Below the pieces are notes generated by a model. That model searched no databases. It was not told the DNA's origin and saw only the letters and a list, made by a program, of their open reading frames with translations. From NCBI GenBank assembly GCA_003184365.1, contig NKYR01000072.1, forward strand, positions 62,001-126,000: a DNA stretch of 64,000 bases, read 5' to 3'. Source of the stretch: Evernia prunastri. Its lineage: Eukaryota; Ascomycota; Lecanoromycetes; Lecanorales; Parmeliaceae. Position numbers and translations under genes: made by a program. Positions 12,487-23,621 of this stretch are shown here, one piece after another; positions within the stretch are counted from its first letter, which is position 1; each line of letters opens with the position of its first letter.

Positions 12487-13820
12487 TGAGGGGACGGGTC
12501 ATACGCTGGCAGTGTGATTCGGAGAGTAGTACTGAGGAGAAGCAGAATTGAGGTCAGTGCTGGGGACTACAAGGAGGATGCACACGAGCAAGCTGGAGGC
12601 TTCGGACAGGACTCGTATTGGTCGACCTATCCTACAACGCTCCAGGGAGGGAAAATTGCTCAATTCAGTCTACGAATGCTGTACTTGAACCTCTAGTGGG
12701 CAACCGCGCAGACGGTACTTTGAGCGAAGAAGGCGAGGCATTCTTCTTGATGGCCCATACGAGTATACCCGAGGAGAAGCGCTGGGTGAAGAAGTGGTGC
12801 AAGGATCTGATTGATTCAAAAATCCAGGCAAAATATGATAAAGGTCATGCTTTTTTGGCTTTGATGGCGATGTTGGTTATAGGCAGGCATTATTATTTGT
12901 GTTGTATTGATCATCATTTTCGGAAAATAGAAAGGTTTTGGAAGGCTGATGGAAGGCTTCTGGAAGGATTTGGAAGCCTTTCCCCACATTGTCCGTGTGA
13001 CAAGCGAGCTGCCACCAAAACTTACTTGCATTTCAACATCAGCATGGGCGACGATAGCATGCCACGTCTGCAATGTCAATCATCTGTCGATAGGTATTTT
13101 CGAAGTGGGCGTACTGAGTACATGATCAAGGGATTGCCAGTACTCTGTTCAATCAATGGTTGTAAAGCAGGCTTCTTTCTTTCTTTCTTTCAGCCTGGCA
13201 TGGCTGCCTGCATATCTTGAAACTGCCTTAGGCAGTAAACATCGTCATTCGTAGACTTGCCATAGGCTGTAAATGCATGATTTAATAGGAGGACATTAGT
13301 AAGTGTAGCTTTTGTCGATCCTTTCTAAACAACAATTTACGTGAAGTGGTAAAAGTAGCAAGAGAAAGAAAAGTAGTCAATTGTAGCGTTGAAGAGAAGA
13401 GTTAATACCAGGATTACGAAGGTGTAGGATAATAGTACGGTAGTCATTGACTGCCCGCCCCTCTTCTTCTTCTTCTTCTTCCACTCATCTCATCTCACCT
13501 ACTTTGTCATAATCTCCGTCCACTTATTAGTACTCAAAACTTACCCTCCTTGAATCATCCTTGAATCATCATTATTATCATCATCCTTGAATCACCCACT
13601 CTTCAATATCTTTCACACTCCTTCCTTGCTTACCCATTTTCCTAAGCGTTCCCCAATCCTCTATCAACTGTCTTGAGACCATCCATCCTTTTCTCTGAGG
13701 TATAGATACCATCCATTTCATATCACTTTCAACCTCCCATCATCAATCACTAAACGTTCCCTCTACTTCCTCTTCTTTCCCGATCTCAGACGGACATCAA
13801 AGCCACGACTGCCTTCCCTA
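12487..13820. other. long intergenic region upstream of the PKA regulatory subunit
   Basis: The last ~380 bp is CT-rich with TCTTCTTC runs and repeated CCTTGAATCA (about 13548-13595), typical of a fungal leader/promoter. An open frame at 12618-13220 lacks an ATG and resembles nothing I know. A TTTC tract lies at 13172-13192. Confidence 0.45.
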
Positions 13821-15011
13821 ATGGCCGAATCCACCTTCCCTGGCGGCTCAGGCCCTTTCGGAGGCTTCAACTCTGGCCGCTCTCCAAGCATGGCCAACGT
13901 TCATGAGGACGAAGAATCCGACACTATCACCTCTCCCACCAACACTGCCTCGGCAGCTGCTGCCCCGGGCTCCCCCTTCGCCAACTCCTCAAACTTCTCC
14001 TTCAATGCCTCCTCCGCCCACAGCCAACCGCCCTCGGCATTCCGCCCACCAGGCCCAGATGATCAAGGCTTCCCCAATAACTACAACATGACGCGCAGAA
14101 CTTCCGTGTCCGCCGAATCCCTCACCCCGACCCACCACCAGGATAGCAACTGGAAGCCGCCCTATCACCAGAAAACCCAAGACCAGCTGTCCCGCCTGCG
14201 TGCTTCCGTCAGTTCCAACTTCCTCTTCTCCCACCTCGACGACGATTCCGGGAACCTCGTCCTGGGTGCCCTGGTCGAGAAGCCGATCCCGGCCAAAGAC
14301 ATCAAAGTCATCACGCAAGGCGATGCGGGTGACTACTTCTACGTCGTCGAGCGCGGCGTCTTCGACATCTACGTGAATCCTGCAGGGCATGTTACCCCTG
14401 GCCTTGATGGTATGGGCCAAAAGGTCAACACGATCGGCCCGGGAGGTAGTTTCGGGGAGTTGGCGTTGATGTACAATGCGCCGCGGGCGGCGACGGTAGT
14501 GAGTACGGAGGAGGAGAGCACGCTTTGGGCGCTGGATAGAGTCACATTCAGGCGGATCTTGATGGACAGCGCGTTTCAGAGACGAAGGATGTACGAGAGC
14601 TTCCTGGAGGAGGTACCCTTGCTCTCGACCCTTACGCTCTACGAACGCTCGAAGATCGCGGACGCGCTCGACACGCAGAAGTTCCCACCCGGCGCCACCA
14701 TCATCCGCGAAGGCGACCCCGGAGAAGCCTTCTTCATCCTCGAAAGCGGCGAGGCGGAGGTCTACAAGAGCGACAGCGGCGACAGCGTCGTCAAGCGGTA
14801 CACTAAGGGCGACTACTTTGGCGAACTGGCTCTGCTGGACGACAAACCCAGAGCGGCCAGCGTGGTCGCCGCGAAGGACGGGGGCGAGGTCAAGGTCGCG
14901 TACTTGGGAAAACAGGGCTTCCAGAGGCTGCTGGGGCCGGTGGAAGGAATCATGAGGAGGAACGATTACTCCGGCGGCGGCAGGGAGGGGAGCGCACCGG
15001 CGACGACATGA
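13821..15011 (+). CDS. pkaR: cAMP-dependent protein kinase regulatory subunit
   Basis: Single exon, 396 aa. The protein binds and inhibits the PKA catalytic subunit until cAMP binds. Seen: disordered Ser/Pro-rich N-terminus; autoinhibitory site RRTSVS at residues 92-97 (Ser/Thr at the phosphorylation position, so an RII-type substrate inhibitor); two cyclic-nucleotide domains with phosphate-binding cassettes FGELALMYNAPRAATV and FGELALLDDKPRAASVV. Both cassettes keep the Glu and Arg that contact cAMP. No helical RII-alpha dimerisation/docking motif is visible before the inhibitor site, and I found no upstream exon carrying one. Start ATG follows a CT-rich leader. The next gene converges from the other side. 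Confidence 0.95.
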   Translation: MAESTFPGGSGPFGGFNSGRSPSMANVHEDEESDTITSPTNTASAAAAPGSPFANSSNFSFNASSAHSQPPSAFRPPGPDDQGFPNNYNMTRRTSVSAESLTPTHHQDSNWKPPYHQKTQDQLSRLRASVSSNFLFSHLDDDSGNLVLGALVEKPIPAKDIKVITQGDAGDYFYVVERGVFDIYVNPAGHVTPGLDGMGQKVNTIGPGGSFGELALMYNAPRAATVVSTEEESTLWALDRVTFRRILMDSAFQRRRMYESFLEEVPLLSTLTLYERSKIADALDTQKFPPGATIIREGDPGEAFFILESGEAEVYKSDSGDSVVKRYTKGDYFGELALLDDKPRAASVVAAKDGGEVKVAYLGKQGFQRLLGPVEGIMRRNDYSGGGREGSAPATT

Positions 15012-15521
15012 ACATCTCATGAAGGGGTTCAAAGATGTGGGAGAATAGGAGGGAGAAGCACGAGTAGGGAGAGAAAAAAAATGGGTTGGGAACGGGAGGA
15101 TGGGAGGAGAGCATTGGGTATGGGGGTGGGTTTGCGGGAAATGCCTCTTCGGCCTAGAGCACGTTGCCTGCTCGCTCGTGCTTTTTCTTATCACTACTAT
15201 CTATCTTTGTCACTGTGTTGTACTGTGAGATGGTGCCTGTAGGAGTGCCTTTTTTCAATGTGTCGGCGAGCGGATCTGTAAGAAGGCGGGGAGGGGAGGA
15301 CTGCGGTTTGTACATTTTGCTCGTAGGGGAAGGAAACTCTTTTCGATCAATCACAATCAATCAATCAATCTAGCTGCATCAATTACATCTATTGGCTGCT
15401 TCCGCTCGGACTACGGGATGTGGTTTTCATTCGAGGAGATGAGGAGTAGAGCGTGGGGTGCAAGACGTCCTCGTGACCATCGAGTTTTTATCTATCATTC
15501 ATTCGCTATAGGTAGCTCAGC
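15012..15521. other. 3' flanks of two convergent genes
   Basis: This 510-bp gap contains the ends of pkaR (+) and the nucleotidyltransferase gene (-). A CAATCAATCAATCAATC run sits at 15353-15370. No gene seen. Confidence 0.5.
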
Positions 15522-18058
15522 TTACACAACAGGAGAGCTTCCGCTCCGATCCTGCTCCCGCCCAGCCTGAACCGCCCCGTCGTCGGACTCCTCCACCCTC
15601 TGGCGCGCGGTATCCGCCGACGCCCCGACCCTCTTGTGCGGCGGCGGCATCATCGCCCTCCGCATGCTCAGTTTGTCGACGAACACCTTCTGGACGACGG
15701 CCGTCGGAGCCGCCGCCTCCGAAGGGGGCTGCTGCTTCCGGGCCGCGTCGTCTCGGGCCCTCTTCTTCTGGAGGTTGCGGAGCCGCATGTTCTTCGGCTT
15801 GTTCGCGGCGTGGTGCAGCCTGATCAGCCCTTTCCGCGGGGACGTGTGCATGATTGGGATTTCTTCGTCGGCAGTGGGGGCTCGGGCTTTGGTAGGGGGA
15901 AACCGTGCGAGCAGAGCCGATCTTGGCGCCGAGATGGCTTCGAGCAGGGTTTTCGGGTCGTGCGGTGAGGATGGCTGCCAGCCGAATTCGTCGTCGTTGA
16001 TCCCGTGCAGCTTCTGCAGGTTCGCTTTTTTGCTCTCGGCCGCGATGGCATTTCCTCTCGACTGTACACGTCCGGTTCCGGCAGGACTTGATGTTGGTCG
16101 AATGCGAGATATGCCTTTACGGTACCAACCAGGTGTCCTGCCGGCGTCCAAACCATCTTGGGAACCAACACCCTCAGCTGCGCTTGTGTCAAAGGCTTGC
16201 AGCGCTGGCCTAGGAAGATTGCCGCCCTCTTCTGCAACGCCTCTATAACGGGCCACCCGCTTCTCAAATTCCTCGTCCAACCTTTGCTTCGAGTGATCAC
16301 GATCGTTCAGCTTCCCGGAGCTTGACCATCGCTCTACCCTACTGCGGCGCACCTCGAACGGTCTGTAGTCTGCCCTTACTACGCTGTCTAAAAAAGACCA
16401 TGTCCCACCCTTTGCCCTGTCATCTAATACTTTGACTTGTTCTCCTAACAGGGCTTGAATGCTCTCTCGTGCGTTGTTGAAGATCTCCTGGATATGCTTG
16501 ATAGCGTATGCATTCTTCCCGAGGTCGTTCAGATCATTGGCTGGGTCTTGCAGGCATAGCAAATATGGCTTCCTGGGATAGAATTTCTGCATCAGATTGA
16601 CGCCGCCAAATTCTGAGTCAGCCTTCCCAGGAGTTCCGTCTTCCAAAGACAAATCTGGCTTTTCCTTTTCAAAAACGCGTGGTGGATCAGCCGAAAATCC
16701 GAACTTGTACAGGTCTGCCTTGCCATAGAACTCCAGCACGTGCAACAGTTGACCGCCAAGATCGTTTAGGGCGAACTTCCCGCTTGAGTGCTTCATGACA
16801 GTAACGATCATCATAAGAATAGAATAAGAGCCAAGACCGCCCTCAAAGACCGTCGTCAGATCCCGTATCTCCAGGCAGTACCGAAGGACGATGTACAAGG
16901 GGCGAAGTGATGGGAACTCGGATAGATATGCGACGGTATATTCTTGCGTAGCTTGATACAATGCCGATGTCTGAATCTGAACGTCCAGGCCTGTAGCAGC
17001 ATGCTTAGTTCGGATGATAGGCACACGAGCATGCTGAACGAAGTCGGTATTGCTGAACTTTTTGGAAGCGCGAAAGTGTCTGTCCATCTTCTTTAACGCT
17101 TTCAGGATTTTGGGCTTGTTGTCACTTTTTGAAGTTTGCGCGTGAGGTACGTCAGCCTCGTTGGGTGGCATTATCCAGCCTCCTGGAAGAGACTTTGGCA
17201 GTGCGGGTAGTGTAAAGGCGAAATCGAAGTCAGAGATTGGTGTGGCCAGGCCAGTGCTTCGAGAACCGAGCAAAGTCAATGGCTTGATCCCTGGCTCGTT
17301 CAGCGCGACCGAATTGACGTCGGAAATGACGAGCTCAGAAGCCGCCTCTTCTTCCGGACTCAATCGCATGTAGGCTTCGTAGGCTTTGATTTCTTCTGTT
17401 ATGCTATGATGTTCATCAGTGAGCCACACTTTCGATGGGTTTCAAGGACATACCGCTCAAGGCAGTCTTCACTCGTAGTCTCCATGTATGCCAGCCAGGG
17501 CCGCTGCATTAATAAGTCGTCAGAGTCATGACTGAGTTTCCAAGACTGCTTAGGCCACTGTACGACGCCAGTGTAATCAAAGGCATCGACCTTTTTGACA
17601 AAACCATCGGCGGTGCCTGTCTTTCCGTATCTTTCTTTGGCCTGCACTGAGTCCGCTGGCCAGATCTGGCGCGGTCTACTTTGTTTCACTTTGTGTGTAT
17701 GCTTGACCTCGCTTCCGTTGTTGCTTTCTTCACTTTGCAATGGCCGCCGTATAGGTCCTGGAGAATCATCTGCACGTAGTATGATTTTTCGAATGACAGC
17801 CGCTCTGTTCGAAGCTCGATGTGCTTCAAGTGTAGCGGAAAGGTCATCGACAATAATGCCTTTGTCGTCCCCCTCCTTTATGGCCAGCGCCTTTCCACTC
17901 TTGTCTTGCCATGGCTCCAACTTCTCTATAACCTGTTCGTCGCTGTTGACGACGGGCACAGTGCTAGCACTCGAGAGACGCCGGACTAGGGGGTTGTAGA
18001 GGGACCAATGGAGCTTCGATTGGCAGCACAAGCGGAGGCGCAGTGCGGATCGATGCAT
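15522..18058 (-). CDS. non-canonical poly(A) polymerase-like nucleotidyltransferase, probably mitochondrial
   Basis: Exons 18058-17454 and 17403-15522; 828 aa. The 50-nt intron (17404-17453, GTATGT...CATAG) joins DCLER|ITEEIKAYEAYM. The catalytic core is of the Trf4/Cid1 type: GSRSTGLATPISDFDFAF carries the GS motif and the D-x-D pair, a third acid is expected in GLDVQIQ (after the helical insert), followed by the PAP-associated domain (GGLGSYSILMMIV). The N-terminus MHRSALRLRLCC...RRLSSA is Arg-rich, without early acids, and looks like a mitochondrial presequence. The C-terminal 250 residues are basic and low-complexity. Function as an RNA adenylyl/uridylyl transferase in mitochondria is inferred from these two observations. 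The codon before the chosen ATG is TTG, so I use the ATG at 18058. Confidence 0.85.
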
Positions 18059-19169
18059 GAGCAATGCATCCTTCGACTACGCTGACATGCCGCTGCTGAA
18101 AAGTATCAGTCACCGTTGTCGATGCCAAGTTCCCTCGAGCGAGGCGAAGTGGCTAGGATTTACTATTCTCCTAGCGTGTACCACTACTTAGATTACCCTC
18201 GCTCGCATCCTCGCACTCCTCGGACGAGTAAACCATCATTGCATGGGCAGAACGCCCTACAAGCAAAGGATACCCTGGGCGAAAACCCGATGAAAGAATA
18301 TTTAGCCTGGAATCACCGAAAACAACACACAAGCACAAGAAGGGTCTCTGAGGCGGCCTTTCAGCAATTGCAATGGTGTTTTGGGGTCCGCGACTCCGAA
18401 GCAGTACGGAGTAGAGTACGCTACGACGGGCCTACAGGTTTTTTTTCTATAATCCGTACGCCAAATCGACTCGAATAATGTAAGCAAGGTAAGTAGATGA
18501 TTACAGTCTTAGAATTGATATCCATATAAGATTGATGTGGATGTATTGATACGAGTAAAGCATCAGGCTATGGTGGAGGAAGCCTCTGGCAAGACATGCT
18601 TAGCCCTTGGGGCTGTGTCTCAAGAAAGGTGCTGGAAGAATATAGGATGAGTACGCTCGTGACATAATCCCGCTGAGTTCTTCTTCATCGTAAGATACCT
18701 TTCAATCACCAAAGCCAGTGCCGCAACTCCTGTACCGGAGAGTGACCATCCTTGAGACCAATCGTCAGGGATGAGTGGATCGGTGTATAAGAGATATGTA
18801 GTCCATGGGCGGAATGCGATCGGTGCCGTCTTTTACGCAGAATATGGGGTATGCCACTGCGAACGCAGCATGTTGAATGCACAAAGCGATCTTGCTCTTG
18901 CGCGTAAATTCGGATCAGTAAGAACGAGACGAATTGGATGATCGGTGTTACGGTTTGATGAGAATTAGGTGAGTAGTGCGCGCATTTACTGTGGCTTTAG
19001 TTCCTGAAATCGGATACGAGTTGAAGCAGTTGAAGATGGCAGGTGAGTATATATCGCTCATTGTTAAATTGCCTGGGTGAGAAGGCTTCTTCCCCTACAG
19101 TTGACTAAGAATAGTAAAATGATAATAGAGTCGTATCAAAGCAAATACAACCCACGCGAGCGCAGTATA
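18059..19169. other. intergenic region, start of accessory tract
   Basis: No coding frame with recognisable features. It lies between the promoter of the nucleotidyltransferase gene and the 3' end of the P450 pseudogene. Confidence 0.5.
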
Positions 19170-20892
19170 TCATGATTGCGATACCGGCGTCAAAACCACT
19201 TCGACACCTTCGGTAGGTTTCAACGCGGTCTCGTGCTCCCAACCAAACCGGCACCTTCCCGGCCAGCTTCAGTTCAAACCTCGACACAAGGACGGCCACC
19301 GAGATGGCCAATTCTGCGCCGGCAAATACCTGTCCAATGCAATTCCGCGGTCCATACGAGAAGGTTAAGAAGCTGTTTTTCCCGATGGACCCACCTCGAG
19401 CATTCAAGTGAAGTGACCCTGACACATCGTCCGCTCTGCGGTCTAGCCATCTGGTCGGGCGGAATTCGCTGGCGTCAGGGCCCCAGTGCATGGTATCTCG
19501 ATCCACGATCCATGGCGAGATCATAAGCAGTGTGTGCTTGGGAATTGAGTAGTTTAGTAGGGTAGTTGAACTTCTCGTCAGTCGCCGTATTAGAGGAATG
19601 GGAGGGAACAGTCGCAGGGCTTCATGGCAAACGGCTTGAAGATACGGCAGTTGAACTAACTTGGCAATTGCATCGTCCGACTCGCCCCCCGAGGCGGACA
19701 GCAGCTGCGCTACTTCGGTCCGGAGGCGATCTTGGACCTCTTGGTGTTGGCATAACAAGGCCGCGGTAGATGTCAGGGCAGACTGGGACGTGTGGTGTCC
19801 GGCTGCGAGAATCGTCATGAGCTGGTTTTCCAGATTGTGGCTCGAGAAAGCGTTGGAGTCCAGAGCGACACGGCAGATGCTGTCAGCATGTGAGCAGGCT
19901 TTCTTTTCCTTCTGGTTTTCTTGACGCGCCTGATCTATACATTCGGCGCACTTGGCTCGGATGAAGGCAGATGCCTCCTGTAAAGATTTCGTCTTCAATG
20001 GGAGACGTTCGAACAGCCAGCCAGGTAGAAAGTATGCTAATTTGTGCCTCAGTCGGTTGCTCGGGCTCGCGTCAAATACGTTCATGTACTTGCTGCACAA
20101 GGCTATCAGCAGTCGATGCTAAGCGCTTCGCTAATGGAAATTAATTCTGACCATCTGCCAACAGCCCAAAATTTGTTCCAAACGCGGCGACGCCAACGGC
20201 GTCCATTGCAAGCCTTCCGGCCCATGCATGGATATCTACCGTCAACGAACCACTTCCATCCTTTCGCTGTTTCGATATGAGCATCACAAGCTCGGTGGCC
20301 TTGTTCCAAAATAAACCATAGAAAATTCCGAACACTGGCTTGTGCGAAGGCGGAGGCGAGGTTTTTGCGCTGGTGCTAGAAAAAATAGTCAGTTGGAGAT
20401 GGACTGGAGGCACATTCTGATAGTCTATCAACCTTGTGTGTTTCACCAGACGCAAAAAGCAATCCATCACCAGTGAGATGACCGATGATCAGACGCCTCT
20501 GGGGTGGTACTTGATAGAGATCTGGCTGTCGCAGGATCTCTCCCAAAGCCTTATCGCTGGTGACAATGACTCGTTCGCCGCCAAGCATTCCTTTGTATCG
20601 GACAAGTCCAACAGAGGCGTTTTGGGTTTCTAGCAGTCTACGCTGTATCTGGTCATTTGGCGGCTCCCGCAAAAAACGGGTCACTGTGGAAATTTCTTCG
20701 TCTTCCTAGCAGCACCAGCAGATGAGAACATGTGAGTCGAAGCCCACATTCACCCTTCCATTCATGCATCGGCTTGGTGCGCACCTTGAGCTGAGGCAAA
20801 TGCTTGAGAGGACTATAATACTTTGGGTACAGCCAAAGGACCCAAAGACGGTGGAGCAGCCAGCTGCAAAAGACGACGAGGAAGGGATTCAT
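19170..20892 (-). pseudogene. cytochrome P450 pseudogene with several frame breaks
   Basis: A P450 can be followed from ATG 20892 (MNPFLVVFC, membrane anchor) to TGA at 19172-19170. Two introns look intact: 20784-20706 and 20432-20376 (both end in CTAG). The frame HQRKNLASAFAQASVRNF breaks near 20325, where a single extra base in ATTTTC throws it out of frame; the next block (YGLFWNKATELV...FGTNFGLLADG) is in another frame; it breaks again near 20150, and a third time near 19235, after which the expected tail LKPTEGVEVVLTPVSQS appears in a different frame. Present motifs: EALR (ExxR), FRPTRW, and heme loop FSYGPRNCIGQ with its Cys. The oxygen-binding helix reads AGHHTS, so the usual acid is His. 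The sequencing-error explanation would need at least three separate errors in 1.1 kb. Substrate cannot be predicted. Confidence 0.8.
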
Positions 20893-21670
20893 CTTGACAT
20901 AAATGCAGGTGTAGAGTTGAAGTAGCTCAATCGACTCTCTGCTCGGCCTCCGCAGGTGCAAGGTGCAGGCGTTTGAGATGGGAGTCTGTCTACAAGGGTC
21001 AAGGTCCTGTGTCAGCGAGAAGGAAGAGACGAAGGGGAAGCCGTAGAGACTATGTTGACCAAAGGGTGTGGGTACTGATTCGAGCGTAATTTTGCGTATA
21101 ATACTACAATACCTGTAATTTAACTGTAACTTACTTTTAAGAATGTGACATTGTAGTATTTGTAATCGATAGGTAGAGGTGGCATCGATCCTACCTTACC
21201 TAGAGCATTCTATCATGTCTGCTCTACTCTCTACCTTCCGTACTTATTATTATGTCCGATCGAAACCGATTGCCGCTTACTTTCGGGAACGGGCACGGGG
21301 GCGGTACTCTTAGCACCGGAGTACCGGCGGTACCATCAGGACAAAAGGGGCTAGACTTTGCAGGTGTAGGGACGGAAGGCGCATCACGGGCATCTCGAGG
21401 AGCATCGCCAGGTGTCTATTTGGTATTGACACCCACAGCAGACCCTCGGGTCAGCACGAACACCACCAGGGGAATCACCCCCGCACACGCCAGGGACTAT
21501 GAGCTACTTTCGAGTCTGAGCACTGCAGCTGTCATTCATCGACGAATCACCGAAGAAGAGCTGCCGAAGGAGACCGAGGGACATGGGACAATGAGGGACT
21601 GATTTTACTTAAATTTTGATTTTAAGCGGGCGTCAAAGAGCGGGCTGTTCGGGAGGGTTGCACCCCTTCA
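20893..21670. other. intergenic region
   Basis: AT-rich around 21080-21240. A 116-codon ATG frame at 21252-21602 has no recognisable domain; it is Gly/Thr-rich and I leave it uncalled. Confidence 0.4.
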
Positions 21671-21810
21671 GGCACCCTTGAGGGCATCGCGTATCACCTT
21701 GTGAGGTAGTAAGTCACACCCTACCCCGGGGGGTGCGCTATCCGGGTAGTTCCGGGGCTGGGTGTGACTTACTACCTCACAAGGTGATAGCGAATGCCCT
21801 CATGGGCGAC
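21671..21810. repeat. long inverted repeat (palindrome)
   Basis: Left arm 21679-21729 and right arm 21752-21802 are inverted copies, 45 of 51 positions matching, with a perfect 30-bp core (21692-21721 against 21760-21789) and a 22-nt centre. Weaker pairing continues about 8 bp further out on each side. The arms could form a hairpin or cruciform, or be ends of a deleted inverted-repeat element. No transposase frame lies within it. Confidence 0.9.
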
Positions 21811-22610
21811 TCTTCATGTATATTTTAGACGATTAGCAGCTGTAGAGCCTGATAGGGACCCGGTTCGAGGAGAGTTCAGGCGCGAAAAGCGGCATCAAAG
21901 GGTTTTCCTTTGAAGCTGCCGAGTAGAGAGGCCTGTCTCTCAAATCACCGGCCATCTTGAAGGTGCCCAGCACTCGAAAGTAGCTCTAGGTCCGGAGATA
22001 GGCCCCGGGATCGGCACCTGTGGCCGAGAACTCACCTAGTGGGGCATGGCCTTTGGCTCGGGACCCCGGTTTGGCCTTAGCCCTGCGGGCCTCACCAATG
22101 AATACTACTACTACTACTTAGCACCCGAGTCGACTTACACCATCGTGCTCTCTCCTACTTTAGTCCAAGACACCTACCTATTTCTACCCATTCCAAGTGA
22201 GTAAGTAAAACACTTTCCCACTCTTCAACGCTAATACTCTAAGGCAATTAATCCGATCAAACCTAAGTAAGGTATCCTGGTCCATAACAGTGGGGCTTGA
22301 TACGAGTCCGTGGGAGCTCTGGACTCTGAACCCACTCACCGAGATGAACCGACGTATGCATCAAGTTTCGAGGTATCAGCGTGTTGATCTGCTTGTTCGC
22401 CTAGTGTCCTCCATGCATATTGTTCTTGTTTCCTGATGGTTGGTGGCGTGGAGGGGGGGAGGGGGGTAAGTTGGGATACTATGCATCATCCATGGAGCCC
22501 TCGTCAATGATTCTTCTCTCTCTTCTCAGACTCACCTAACCATTCGGCAATTTACACCTCGATCAGTGTCTCTTACATACCCATTCTCTCTCCCTCAAGC
22601 AACCGTCGAC
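21811..22610. other. intergenic region upstream of the sulfotransferase gene
   Basis: Contains a CTACTACTACTACTTA run near 22105-22120 and a G-run near 22452-22468. No gene seen. Confidence 0.4.
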
Positions 22611-23580
22611 ATGTCTTTACGTCGCTATCATGACATGGACCTCGTCATTACAAACATCGACCGCCGCCAGTGTCATCGCATCGTGCCTTTGAAGCTCTTG
22701 GTCCTGGGTCTCGGTCGTACCGGCACAGACTGTAAAGAAGCCCCCCTGCCCCGGCACCCGCCCCCGATAATGCCTTGCGGCTAGGGTCGTCATGACTCCC
22801 CCCGAGCTGACACCTATTTCTCTAGCCCTCAGACAAGCTCTCCGCTCCCTAGGTCTTCACGATACCTACCACGGCTGGGCGGCGATCCTGGAGAATCCTC
22901 GAGACGGCGACATGTGGATGGAGGCTTTGAGGGCCAAATACGACGGGATCGGCACGCCGTACGGACGGAAGGAGTTCGACAGGCTGCTGGGCCACTGCCA
23001 GGCGGTGTCCGACATTCCCGCCGTGGTCTTCTCCGAAGAGCTGATTCGAGCGTATCCCGAAGCCAAGGTCGTCTTGACCCTGCGCAACGTCGATGCGTGG
23101 CACGAGTCAAACCTGAAGACCATGGACGCCCTCTACTCGCACCCGCTCGTCCCGTCGATGATGAGGCTGGACCGGCTCTTCCGGACCCGCGCGCGTTATT
23201 CCCGGCCCATGTTCCAAAAACTCTGGCACCATTTCTACGAGGGCGATTTCAAACGCAACGGGCGGCGCGTCTTCGAGGAACACTACGCGCGCATCAGGAA
23301 GCTCGTTCCCAAAGAAAGGCTGCTGGAGTACCATGTTTCGGAAGGGTGGGCACCCCTTTGCGAGTTCCTGGACGTGCCGGTACCCGACGTCAGGTTTCCT
23401 TCCGGGAACGAGATATCCGTCTTTCAAGGCCGGTTCAGGTCTGCGTTCAAGTACAATATGCGCGAGGTTATGACCAAATTTGCACTCGTGGCGTTGCTCG
23501 TACTTCAAGCGGGGTTGATGATTTGGTTCTACTTTCGCGAGCGTGCTACTTCGGCCTCCTTTCCACCACCATGGAAATAG
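22611..23580 (+). CDS. P-loop sulfotransferase-family protein with C-terminal membrane anchor
   Basis: Exons 22611-22731 and 22826-23580; 291 aa. The 94-nt intron (GTAAAG...CTCTAG) lies inside the nucleotide-binding loop and splicing restores LGLGRTGTDSLRQAL, the PAPS-type P-loop of the fungal 'Sulfotransfer_4' group. Further family marks: KVVLTLRNVDAWHES (3'-phosphate region), YYARIRKLVP-like helix (HYARIRKLVPKERLLEYHV) and FPSGNE near the end. Residues about 257-277 form one hydrophobic span (FALVALLVLQAGLMIWFYF) followed by a short polar tail, so the enzyme is probably tail-anchored with its active site in the cytosol. The gene converges on the CYP52-type P450 with only 41 bp between stops. 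Whether it is a true sulfotransferase or another P-loop transferase is not decided by sequence. Confidence 0.85.
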
Positions 23581-23621
23581 CGCTTCACAGTAAGTACATT
23601 TGGTAGTCGCCGAACTCAATT

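Noticed and set aside
12618..13220. 200-codon open frame (+)
   Set aside because: Starts with TTG, no ATG near the front, no recognisable motif; lies in promoter-like sequence.
13989..15194. 401-codon minus-strand frame
   Set aside because: Antisense shadow of the PKA regulatory subunit.
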